NCBI GenBank assembly: GCA_019661745.1
Contig: JAIFTM010000027.1
Span: 1 to 7,048 of the forward strand
Direction: 5' to 3'
DNA length: 7,048 bases
Origin: Mollicutes bacterium PWAP
GTDB taxonomy: Bacteria; Bacillota_I; Bacilli_A; Mycoplasmatales; Metamycoplasmataceae
The position numbers and the translations under genes were made by a program. Below the pieces are notes generated by a model. The model saw only the letters and a list, made by a program, of their open reading frames with translations. It had not been told where the DNA came from and did no database searches. Below are positions 1 through 5,621 of this stretch, piece after piece (the stretch's first letter is position 1; each line of letters starts with the position of its first letter).

Positions 1-39
1 AGCAATATCTTTTTTATTACCTTTTCTTTTTTTACCCAC
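1..39 (-). CDS. 5' end of a divergent gene, possibly KtrA/TrkA-like (partial)
   Basis: Read on the minus strand, a GTG at 39-37 opens a frame, MGKKRKGNKKDIA, that runs off the window after 13 codons. An AGGGGG Shine-Dalgarno at 53-48 lies 8 bases before the GTG, which is what makes the start credible. An ATT codon directly before the GTG is a less likely start. The lysine-rich leader followed by KDIA fits the beginning of KtrA/TrkA regulators, where the next residues form the nucleotide-binding motif VIGxGRFG, and the divergent neighbour is a KtrB-type K+ subunit that needs such a partner. That identity is inference from five residues plus context. Other lysine-rich N-termini would look the same. 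Confidence 0.5.
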   Translation of the reverse strand, partial: MGKKRKGNKKDIA

Positions 40-47
40 AATAAAAA

Positions 48-53
48 CCCCCT
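48..53 (-). promoter_or_regulatory. Shine-Dalgarno of the divergent gene
   Basis: AGGGGG on the minus strand, 8 bases before the GTG at 39. It is one of the few G runs in this AT-rich intergenic region and is the main support for translation in this direction. Confidence 0.55.
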
Positions 54-98
54 AATTTATATAAATTTATTATAAATTTATTATAAATTTATTATAAA
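54..98. repeat. 11-bp tandem repeat, three full units
   Basis: The unit ATAAATTTATT is repeated exactly at 61-71, 72-82 and 83-93, with a degenerate partial copy before (54-60) and ATAAA after (94-98). Each unit contains the perfect palindrome ATAAATTTAT, so the array is a series of symmetric sites about one helical turn apart. Each junction also makes TATAAT on the minus strand (74-69, 85-80, 96-91), a candidate -10 for the divergent gene. It could be an operator array, curved DNA, or a slippage-prone promoter spacer. Confidence 0.8.
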
Positions 99-131
99 GA
101 AACTTTAAAGAAAAAAATACTACTTAAAATA

Positions 132-137
132 TATAAT
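132..137 (+). promoter_or_regulatory. -10 element of the KtrB gene
   Basis: An exact TATAAT ends 9 bases before the ATG at 147. Transcription would start around 143-145, so the mRNA would have almost no 5' leader. No purine-rich SD precedes the ATG. No convincing -35 is visible, as is usual in mycoplasmas. Confidence 0.5.
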
Positions 138-146
138 TAATTTTAC

Positions 147-1868
147 ATGCCAAAAAAAGAAATAGTTGAAAATAAAAGTCGTTCAGATCGTAGATTAGAA
201 GCAAAAGAAAAATATATAAAAAATATTGCTAATGAAAAACAAAAAAACACTCTTGGTACAAAAATTTTTAAAAAAGGTTGAAATTGGTTTAGAGGACTTT
301 CAAATGTTAAGCACATTCTTATTATTTATTTTTTAATTACTATGGTTGGTTCTGGGTTGCTTATGCTTCCTATATCTCAAATAAATCCTGGAGAAGTTAA
401 GTATGAAGATTCTCTATTCATTTCTGCTTCTGCTTTTTCTGATACAGGATTAGTTACCATTACAACTAGTGAAACTTGATCATCTTTTGGTCAAGCAATT
501 ATTGCTTTTCTTATTTTAATAGGTGGTTTGGGTTGATTTGCTATTCGTATGTATATATTTAACATTATGCTTGGTAGACCAATTAATTTTAGAAATAAAA
601 GTATGCTTTCTTCAGAGCGTGGATCTGCAAAAGTTGGATCTACTCGTAATTTAATTCTTATATCTATATCAATTCTTCTTTGTTTATTATTAATTTCTGG
701 AGTTATTCTTACATTATATTTTTACATATCTCCTGACCCTATTCAAAATCATGATATTTATTTATTATCTCCAGCTACAACTTTATCAAATGGCACACAT
801 GTAGAGGCTCAATATGGATTACAAAAATTAAGCGATGGTCATTGGACACAAAATGTAACAGATGGTCATTGAACACACGCATTTCAAAATGATTCACATT
901 CTTCTTTTACATATAATTCTCCACACAATAGTTTTGAAACTTCATTAAAATATGGTCTTTTTCATTCTATTTCTGCACTTAATAATGCAGGTTTTGATAT
1001 ATTTGGTAATGCTTCTTTATCACCTTATTACCATGACTTTTTCTTACAATTTTTCTTTATTATTATGTTTGTTATTGGTGGTATTGGTTATCCCGTAATT
1101 TATGATTTATGAAAATGATTAATCTCTTTAAATAAAAAACAAAGACACAAATGAAGTTTATTTTCTAAATTGTCTTCTATAACATATTTAATTGTTGCGA
1201 TTTTAGGTGTTTCTTTAACCTTTGGTATTGAATATTCTCATCAAGGAGGCTTTATCAATGATTCTTATTATGGGAATACAACAGATCATTCTTTTGCTTT
1301 ATTTTTTAATTCAATGTCAACTCGTAATGCTGGATTTGGTTCAGTTGAGTATGGATCATTTTCAGATCTTACATTGTTCAACTTTTCAATACTTATGTTT
1401 ATCGGTTCCGCGCCATCTTCTACAGCTGGAGGAATTCGAACAACTACAATCGCCATTGTTATTTTAAGTATTTGAGGTAGATTGAGAAATAGAAAAAATG
1501 TTAGAGCATTTAAAAGAAGAATTAATAAAGAAATAGTTACACAAGCATTTGTAGTATTTGCAATTGCAATTATTATTGTATTGGCTGGAACATTCGTTAT
1601 TATGTCCTGTATGAAAGATTTCCATGGAAGCTTCGATTCTAATGGCCATTCCTTTGTCTATTCATTATTTGAAACAGCTTCTGCTTTTGGAACCACCGGT
1701 CTTTCAACTGGTATTACATCCAGTCTTTCTCTTGTATCAAAAATTATTCTCATTATTATTATGTTTATTGGTCAAATTGGAGTTTCATCAACTCTTATGG
1801 TTTGAGGAAATAGAAAAAGTAAATCTAGAAGATATGAATATGTTGAAGAAGACATTTCTATTGGATAA
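147..1868 (+). CDS. ktrB: KtrB/TrkH-family potassium uptake membrane subunit
   Basis: 573 residues in code 4. This is the K+-translocating membrane subunit of a Ktr/Trk system, which normally works with a cytoplasmic KtrA/TrkA nucleotide-binding ring. The fourfold membrane-P-loop-membrane plan is clear. Filter glycines sit in DTGLVT (G101), NNAGFD (G282), RNAGFG (G396) and TTGLST (G518). Other family motifs are IGGLGW after loop 1 and IGGIGYP after loop 2. The first 50 residues are lysine-rich and cytoplasmic. Unusual is an external loop of about 60-70 residues before P-loop 2 (about 196-265), with seven or so histidines and a repeated DGHWT motif. The ATG at 147 is chosen because it follows a TATAAT closely. 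At least nine TGA codons encode Trp, beside only two TGG. Family assignment is firm. KtrB rather than TrkH is inferred from size and lineage. Confidence 0.93.
834..877 (+). repeat. In-frame 17-bp duplication inside the KtrB loop
   Basis: The 17-base segment at 834-850 recurs at 861-877 with one mismatch, 27 bases (nine codons) apart. It encodes the DGHWT motif twice (D230 and D239). The single difference changes the Trp codon TGG in the first copy to TGA in the second, a silent change under code 4. Confidence 0.8.
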
Positions 1869-1883
1869 TTTTATCCAATTTTT
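1860..1883 (+). terminator. Rho-independent terminator of the KtrB gene
   Basis: ATTGGATAA at 1860-1868 is the exact inverted complement of TTATCCAAT at 1871-1879, giving an 8-9 bp stem with a tiny loop, followed by a T tract. The 5' arm contains the last codons and the TAA stop (1866-1868), so a terminating ribosome would cover the hairpin. Confidence 0.7.
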
Positions 1884-1961
1884 CTTTTACTTTTTTATTG
1901 AAATGACTTTTTAAAATTTTAAAATTAAAAATTTTTATTACTCTTATAATTTTTTCTACTA

Positions 1962-1967
1962 TATAAT
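1962..1967 (+). promoter_or_regulatory. -10 element of the tRNA cluster
   Basis: An exact TATAAT 44 bases before the first tRNA, so the precursor would have a leader of about 35-40 bases. A second exact TATAAT at 1945-1950 is an alternative. The stretch 1869-2011 holds no gene that can be supported. Confidence 0.45.
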
Positions 1968-2011
1968 AAAAAAGCACATAAAATAAAATTTTTGTGTTTA
2001 TTTAACGTTGT

Positions 2012-2087
2012 GCCGTTATAGCTCAGTAGGTAGAGCAGTTGACTGTTAATCAATTGGTCACAGGTTCGAGTCCTGTTAACGGCGCCA
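2012..2087 (+). tRNA. tRNA-Asn(GTT)
   Basis: 76 nt. The acceptor stem GCCGTTA/TAACGGC is perfect, with discriminator G and encoded CCA. The anticodon loop CTGTTAA gives anticodon GTT. The T arm is ACAGG-TTCGAGT-CCTGT. This tRNA decodes AAY codons and is a t6A37 substrate. First gene of the six-tRNA array, one base before tRNA-Glu. Confidence 0.96.
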
Positions 2088-2088
2088 T

Positions 2089-2164
2089 GGCCCATTGGTG
2101 AAGTGGTTAACACACATGGTTTTCATCCATGCATTCACGGGTTCGAGTCCCGTATGGGTCACCA
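2089..2164 (+). tRNA. tRNA-Glu(TTC)
   Basis: 76 nt. The acceptor GGCCCAT/ATGGGTC contains a G2-T71 wobble, followed by discriminator A and encoded CCA. The anticodon stem CATGG/CCATG holds loop TTTTCAT, anticodon TTC. The T arm is ACGGG-TTCGAGT-CCCGT. Three bases separate it from tRNA-Val. Confidence 0.95.
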
Positions 2165-2167
2165 TTT

Positions 2168-2243
2168 CGGAGATTAGCTCAGTTGGGAGAGCATCGCCCT
2201 TACAAGGCGAGGGTCGTGGGTTCGAGCCCCTCATCTTCGACCA
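2168..2243 (+). tRNA. tRNA-Val(TAC), with G3-T70 wobble
   Basis: 76 nt. The anticodon stem TCGCC/GGCGA is perfect and the loop CTTACAA gives anticodon TAC, which by superwobble can read all GTN codons. The acceptor CGGAGAT/ATCTTCG starts with C1-G72 and carries a G3-T70 wobble, the classic AlaRS identity element, together with discriminator A73. The T stem GTGGG/CCCTC has a T-T mismatch at its second pair (2217/2231). CCA is encoded. It looks functional, since the D arm and T loop TTCGAGC are canonical, but it is the least regular tRNA of the array. Confidence 0.92.
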
Positions 2244-2246
2244 TTC

Positions 2247-2322
2247 GCTGGTTTAGCTCAGTTGGTAGAGCAACGGTCTTGTAAACCGTAGGTCGTAAGT
2301 TCAAGTCTTATAACCAGCACCA
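2247..2322 (+). tRNA. tRNA-Thr(TGT)
   Basis: 76 nt. The acceptor GCTGGTT/AACCAGC is perfect, followed by discriminator A and encoded CCA. The anticodon stem ACGGT/ACCGT holds loop CTTGTAA, anticodon TGT. It reads ACN codons and is a t6A37 substrate. Ten bases separate it from tRNA-Lys. Confidence 0.96.
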
Positions 2323-2332
2323 TTATTTTTAT

Positions 2333-2408
2333 GCGCTGTTAGCTCAGTAGGTAGAGCAGTTGGCTTTTAACCAATTGGTCAGAGGTTCGAATCCTCTACA
2401 GCGTACCA
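2333..2408 (+). tRNA. tRNA-Lys(TTT)
   Basis: 76 nt. The anticodon stem GTTGG/CCAAT holds loop CTTTTAA, anticodon TTT. The T arm AGAGG-TTCGAAT-CCTCT is perfect. The acceptor GCGCTGT/ACAGCGT closes with a G1-T72 wobble. Discriminator A and CCA are encoded. It reads AAR codons, which are abundant in this genome, and is a t6A37 substrate. Confidence 0.95.
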
Positions 2409-2413
2409 TTTAT

Positions 2414-2496
2414 GCGCAAGTGGCGGAATTGGCAGACGCGCTAGTTTTAGGCACTAGTTCTTAGGAGTGAGGGTTCAAGTCCCTCCTTGCGCACCA
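2414..2496 (+). tRNA. tRNA-Leu(TAG)
   Basis: 83 nt, a class II tRNA with a long variable arm. The acceptor GCGCAAG/CTTGCGC is perfect, followed by discriminator A and encoded CCA. The anticodon stem CTAGT/ACTAG holds loop TTTAGGC, anticodon TAG, which can read CTN codons. Last tRNA of the array. The terminator stem begins 3 bases downstream. Confidence 0.96.
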
Positions 2497-2499
2497 TAT

Positions 2500-2518
2500 C
2501 ACCAAATGGTGTTTTTTT
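2500..2518 (+). terminator. Terminator of the tRNA array
   Basis: CACCA (2500-2504) pairs with TGGTG (2507-2511), realistically a 4-bp stem with an AAAT loop, followed by seven T. The short stem makes it modest, but position and T run fit a rho-independent terminator. Confidence 0.6.
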
Positions 2519-2528
2519 ATATTTTTTA

Positions 2529-2534
2529 TATAAT
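2529..2534 (+). promoter_or_regulatory. -10 element of tsaC
   Basis: An exact TATAAT only 6 bases before the ATG at 2541, so transcription should start at or next to the start codon (leaderless mRNA). The place of a -35 falls in the 3' arm of the preceding terminator hairpin. Confidence 0.5.
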
Positions 2535-2540
2535 TTCAAT

Positions 2541-3011
2541 ATGAATAAATACAAAAATATTTTTATTGCCACAACTGATACTATTTTAGGAATAGGCGCA
2601 CCAATTAAAGACTCTAATAAAGAATTAATTTATGAATTAAAAAAACGCCCTAAAGCCAAAAATTTAATCATTATGATTTCTTCTTTAGAAATGGGTTTAA
2701 AAAACTTTGAAAATATTTTTACTGATAAAGCAATTAAATATGCAAAAAAATATTGGCCTGGTAATACAACTTTAGTATTTAATGATGATATTGCTATAAG
2801 AATTCCAAATAATAATAAACTTATAAAAATGATAGATGAAATAGGACCCATTTTTATGACAAGTGCAAATATTAGTGGCGAAAAAAATTATTCACTTAAA
2901 AAAGCCAAAAAAGTTTTTAAAGATAAAATAACTAATTTTTATGATTTTGGCAAAATGTCTGGCAAAAGTTCTAAAATTATAGATATTAGAACTGGTAAAT
3001 TTTTAAGATAA
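2541..3011 (+). CDS. tsaC: L-threonylcarbamoyladenylate synthase (TsaC/Sua5/YrdC family)
   Basis: 156 residues. Family role: uses L-threonine, bicarbonate and ATP to form threonylcarbamoyl-AMP, the donor for t6A37 of ANN-decoding tRNAs. YrdC-fold motifs appear in order: TTDTILGIG (11-19, usual TDTxYGL), KKRPKAKNL (34-42, usual KxRPxxxPL), YWPGNTTLVF (71-80, usual WPGPLTLVL), IAIRIP (84-89), MTSANISGE (106-114), and GKMSGKSSKIID (137-148, usual S-T-V/I-D). It lacks the C-terminal Sua5 domain and is shorter than typical bacterial TsaC (about 180-190), as in reduced genomes. The frame is open upstream to 2487, inside tRNA-Leu, but the ATG at 2541 is chosen because it follows a TATAAT and gives the normal family N-terminus. 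No SD. Single gene between two terminators. Confidence 0.9.
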   Translation: MNKYKNIFIATTDTILGIGAPIKDSNKELIYELKKRPKAKNLIIMISSLEMGLKNFENIFTDKAIKYAKKYWPGNTTLVFNDDIAIRIPNNNKLIKMIDEIGPIFMTSANISGEKNYSLKKAKKVFKDKITNFYDFGKMSGKSSKIIDIRTGKFLR

Positions 3012-3015
3012 ACAT

Positions 3016-3039
3016 AACATAGTTAAAAACTATGTTTTT
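3016..3039 (+). terminator. Terminator of tsaC
   Basis: AACATAGTT (3016-3024) and AACTATGTT (3028-3036) form a perfect 9-bp stem around an AAA loop, with a T tract to 3039. It starts 5 bases after the tsaC stop. Confidence 0.85.
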
Positions 3040-3042
3040 ATT

Positions 3043-3048
3043 TATAAT
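3043..3048 (+). promoter_or_regulatory. -10 element of the MFS operon
   Basis: An exact TATAAT 4 bases after the preceding terminator T tract and 7 bases before the ATG at 3056, predicting a leaderless transcript. TATAAT is common by chance at this base composition, so the repeated layout is the real support. Confidence 0.45.
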
Positions 3049-3055
3049 AATTATT

Positions 3056-4426
3056 ATGAATATTATTATTTTTTCTTCCATTATTTTGATTGCAATAATT
3101 GGGATAATTTTTTTCATTACTATTAAGCATTCTAAATTTAATTCATATAACGTTTGAATTATTATTTTTCTATTCATTTTTTGAGTTTCTATTAAATTAG
3201 TTCTTTCTCATAATATTAATATTTCTTCATTTGAAAAAAAAACCTGAGTTTATCCCGCAGGATTTGTTGGGTTCCAATTAATACAAGTTCTTATTCGTGT
3301 TCCTTTAGGTATTTTGAGTCAAAAAATCAAAAGTAGACAAAAACCTATATTTCTTGCAATTACAATTGGTTTAATGATGTTTATACCTGCTTTAATTACT
3401 GACTTTTCTGTTTGATCAATATTTATAACTTTTATTGGAGCTGGTGTTTTTGCCTCTACTTATGGAATGCAAAATCAATATTTATCTGAAAATTGAAATC
3501 TTAAACAAATTTTCATGACTGTTGGTATTTTGGTCTTAATACCTTTAGCTGGACAAAATGCAGCAAGTTTAATTTCTTCCACAAGTTTAGAAATAAATCC
3601 AAACTCTCTAAGATTAATAATAATAATTTTTGTTTGTTTTGCATTTATTTCAGCTTCCATATATTTATTTATTTTCCCAGAAAATAATAATACCATTCAA
3701 TTAGATAATATGAGTGAACAAGCCAAAGAAGTTGCAAAAATACCATTAAAAAAAGTTATTTTTATTGTTGTTAAGTATTGTGTTGTAATAGTTGCATTTT
3801 CATTAGTTAATGTATTTGTTTATTTATTAAATAATGACTACAAATTTATCAAACTTGTTGCATCTTCAATTGGAAGTTTATTTGGTGTTTTAATTTCTTT
3901 CTTTGTAGTTCGTAAATTTTCTCCAAGACTTTTAGCTTATATAGCAAATATAGCAATAATTGCTTCACTCATTTTTGGAACTATTCTTTCATTTATAGGT
4001 GCAAGTTTTATACTATGAGTTTTATTTATTATTATTCTTTCTATTTCTTCAACTGCATTTATTACAATTACTGTTGGAATATTTTTACACTTTGATCATA
4101 AAAATCCTAATCTTGTTCTTGGAATTTTTCTCACATTTAAAAGTATGTCAATACTTATTGGAACTTTAGTAAGTGATTCCATATTAACTACTACTTTAGA
4201 TAATTCTATTTCTAAAGCACAACAACAATCTAAAATGCTTGATAACTTTAAATGAGTTTTTGTTACTGCATTAATTTTATCTATAATTTCATTAGTGATT
4301 CTTACTTTCTCTAAAATAAAAAATACCAATGAAGATAAATTATTTGATTCAATTAATTTTTATGAAAAAGAAATTAATAAGAATGAACTTATTAAAGAAT
4401 TAAGATTCAGAAAGAAGGTTAATTAA
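3056..4426 (+). CDS. MFS-like transporter, multi-pass membrane protein
   Basis: 456 residues with TGA as Trp. It is very hydrophobic, with about 13 membrane segments: an extra N-terminal helix (about 3-23) and then a 12-helix pattern with a longer polar loop in the middle (about 215-240), as in the major facilitator superfamily. The best signature is RVPLGILSQKIKSRQK (81-96), matching MFS motif A (GxLSDrxgRr) after helix 2, with Q in place of the usual D. The C-terminus is a charged cytoplasmic tail of about 35 residues. Substrate cannot be told; sugar-phosphate, peptide or drug transport are all possible. The start is the ATG 7 bases after a TATAAT; no SD. Its stop TAA shares a base with the next ATG (4426), so the two are one translationally coupled operon. 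MFS membership is likely, substrate unknown. Confidence 0.8.
4414..4418 (+). promoter_or_regulatory. Shine-Dalgarno for the coupled membrane gene
   Basis: GAAGG within AAAGAAGG, 7 bases before the ATG at 4426 and inside the last codons of the MFS gene. With the stop/start overlap it points to reinitiation and fixes the downstream start. Confidence 0.6.
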
Positions 4427-5268
4427 TGTCTTTTAAACCACTTTATTCTGCTGGCAATATTAAAAGTGTGGCAGTTCATAAGCAAGAAAAAGAACAAACA
4501 CAAATTATTTCTGGTTTTAAAAAAGTAGAAAATTTAGATAATTTTATTCCTTCTAGTGTTTTTAAAATAATAAACAGAGAAAGAATTAGACAACTTTCAT
4601 TATTTTCTTCTTACTTTTTAATGGCATTATTATCAGTTAGTTTATTTCTATTTTTTTGAATTGTCTTAGAAATAAAAAATTATTCTCTAATTATTCCATC
4701 AGGATTATTTACTTACTTTATATTTAGGTTTGCTTTTATTTGTAATGAAATTAATTACTTTTCCAAAAGCATTTCTAGGTATAGGGATGAATTAAAAAGA
4801 GGAGCTGGAGAAAATATTCCTGGCTTTATTCCGAAATTACTTTTAAAATTAAATGCAAGACAAGTCAGGCATTTTTGATCTATGATTTTTGGAGTTTTTT
4901 TCATTGGTCTAACAGTTTTATTATTTTGATTTATAAAAGATGTTGATTTTTGAGTTTTTCATTTTCATAATTGAATTAATAATTTTATTAATCCTATTAT
5001 TGTTGTTTGATTATATATTGCTTTTACATCATTTGCAATTTCTTTGTTTTTAATTATGACAATTCATAGAAAAAAACAAATTGCATTAATAAGACAATTT
5101 TATGGGAATAATATTATTTCCGATGATGAACTAAAAGAAAAAAGAAAAAAATGAAATAGATTTTATTCTATTTTATTTATAGGTTTAATTATGATATTAG
5201 TTGTTATACCTATGTTAATTTTTGGAATTTTAAGACTAATTAAACGTAATCCAGTAGTTAATCTTTAA
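4426..5268 (+). CDS. Conserved-looking membrane protein of unknown function, coupled to MFS gene
   Basis: 280 residues with TGA as Trp. I do not recognise a functional domain. A polar, lysine-rich N-terminal region of about 55 residues is followed by five hydrophobic segments at about 58-82, 85-105, 147-168, 180-203 and 245-270. Between segments 2 and 3 is a basic, probably cytoplasmic, stretch containing RYRDELKRGAGENIPGF. Between 3 and 4 is a short aromatic/histidine loop, FWVFHFHNW, probably external. A charged region with DDELKEKRKKW precedes the last helix. Layout and size resemble mycoplasma proteins annotated as the MSC_0882 family, but that is from memory and unchecked. It starts one base inside the MFS stop codon, so it may be a partner or accessory subunit of that transporter. 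No strong terminator follows, so read-through into 5330 is possible. Confidence 0.85.
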
Positions 5269-5298
5269 AAAAGGTTATTTATAATTATTTTTTTTATT

Positions 5299-5304
5299 TA
5301 TAAT
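5299..5304 (+). promoter_or_regulatory. Candidate -10 element of the UPF0154 gene
   Basis: An exact TATAAT 25 bases before the ATG at 5330 would give a leader of about 19 bases containing the SD. A second TATAAT lies at 5280-5285. This is the only promoter here with room for a normal 5' leader. Confidence 0.4.
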
Positions 5305-5317
5305 AATTTTATCTAAT

Positions 5318-5323
5318 AAGGAG
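5318..5323 (+). promoter_or_regulatory. Strong Shine-Dalgarno (AAGGAG)
   Basis: AAGGAG 6 bases before the ATG at 5330, the best ribosome binding site in the window. It contrasts with the SD-less starts at 147, 2541, 3056 and 5622. Confidence 0.85.
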
Positions 5324-5329
5324 ATCAAA

Positions 5330-5569
5330 ATGGGTACAGGTGTAATTATAGGTATGAGTTTTGGAATTGGTATTGCATGTTTAATTATAGGAGCTGCTAT
5401 TGCTTTCTTTATAACTAAAAAAATGTTTGAAAAACAAATGAGAGAAAATCCTCCCGTTAATGAAGATATGATTAGAGCAATGTTTCTTCAAATGGGTAGA
5501 AAACCATCTGAAGCTCAAATTAAAAATGTTATGCGTTCTATGAATAATGCCAAAAAGAAAAAGAAATAA
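5330..5569 (+). CDS. UPF0154 (YneF-like) small membrane protein
   Basis: 79 residues. One N-terminal membrane helix (about 5-27, rich in G, I and A) is followed by a basic cytoplasmic domain: KKMFEKQMRENPPVNEDMIR, then MFLQMGRKPSEAQIKNVMRSM and a poly-lysine tail. The NPP-(I/V)NExMIRxMxxQMGRKPSEx(Q/K)I signature is characteristic of UPF0154/YneF proteins of Firmicutes and Mollicutes, whose usual length is about 70-80 residues. Molecular role is not established; a membrane-anchored helper is a guess. The start is fixed by AAGGAG 6 bases upstream. It ends just before its own terminator and could be transcribed alone or with the operon upstream. Confidence 0.92.
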   Translation: MGTGVIIGMSFGIGIACLIIGAAIAFFITKKMFEKQMRENPPVNEDMIRAMFLQMGRKPSEAQIKNVMRSMNNAKKKKK

Positions 5570-5579
5570 TAATTTTATT

Positions 5580-5605
5580 AAAAGTCTCTTGGACTTTTTT
5601 CTTTT
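5580..5605 (+). terminator. Terminator after the UPF0154 gene
   Basis: AAAAGTC (5580-5586) pairs with GACTTTT (5592-5598) around a TCTTG loop, followed by more T. The T tract runs straight into the TATAAT at 5605-5610 of the next gene. Confidence 0.8.
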
Positions 5606-5610
5606 ATAAT
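5605..5610 (+). promoter_or_regulatory. -10 element of the MATE gene
   Basis: An exact TATAAT 11 bases before the ATG at 5622, abutting the terminator T tract. The leader would be only about 5 bases and there is no SD. Confidence 0.45.
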
Positions 5611-5621
5611 TTTTATCAATC

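Noticed and set aside
549..1805. KtrB gene read as several broken fragments or a pseudogene
   Set aside because: All interruptions are TGA in one frame at conserved or plausible Trp positions, and motifs continue across them, so code 4 restores one protein.
1222..1914. Plus-strand frames 1222-1467 and 1624-1914
   Set aside because: Out-of-frame shadows inside KtrB without start signals or recognisable motifs.
1985..2005. A/T-rich inverted segment before the tRNA array as a regulatory hairpin
   Set aside because: The complementarity (CACATAAAA with TTTTTGTG) is bulged and nearly all A-T; chance is likely at this composition.
1925..2113. Minus-strand reading frame across tRNA-Asn and the start of tRNA-Glu
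   Set aside because: It is the antisense of tRNA genes, a familiar source of spurious proteins (NRTRTCDQLINSQ-type). No SD and no family.
2487..2540. Upstream ATG extension of tsaC
   Set aside because: It would begin inside the acceptor stem of tRNA-Leu and run through a terminator. The ATG at 2541 fits promoter and family N-terminus.
5267..5295. Possible hairpin between the membrane gene and the UPF0154 gene
   Set aside because: Pairing is almost only A-T with a wobble and a very small loop. Not convincing as a terminator, although a T run is present.
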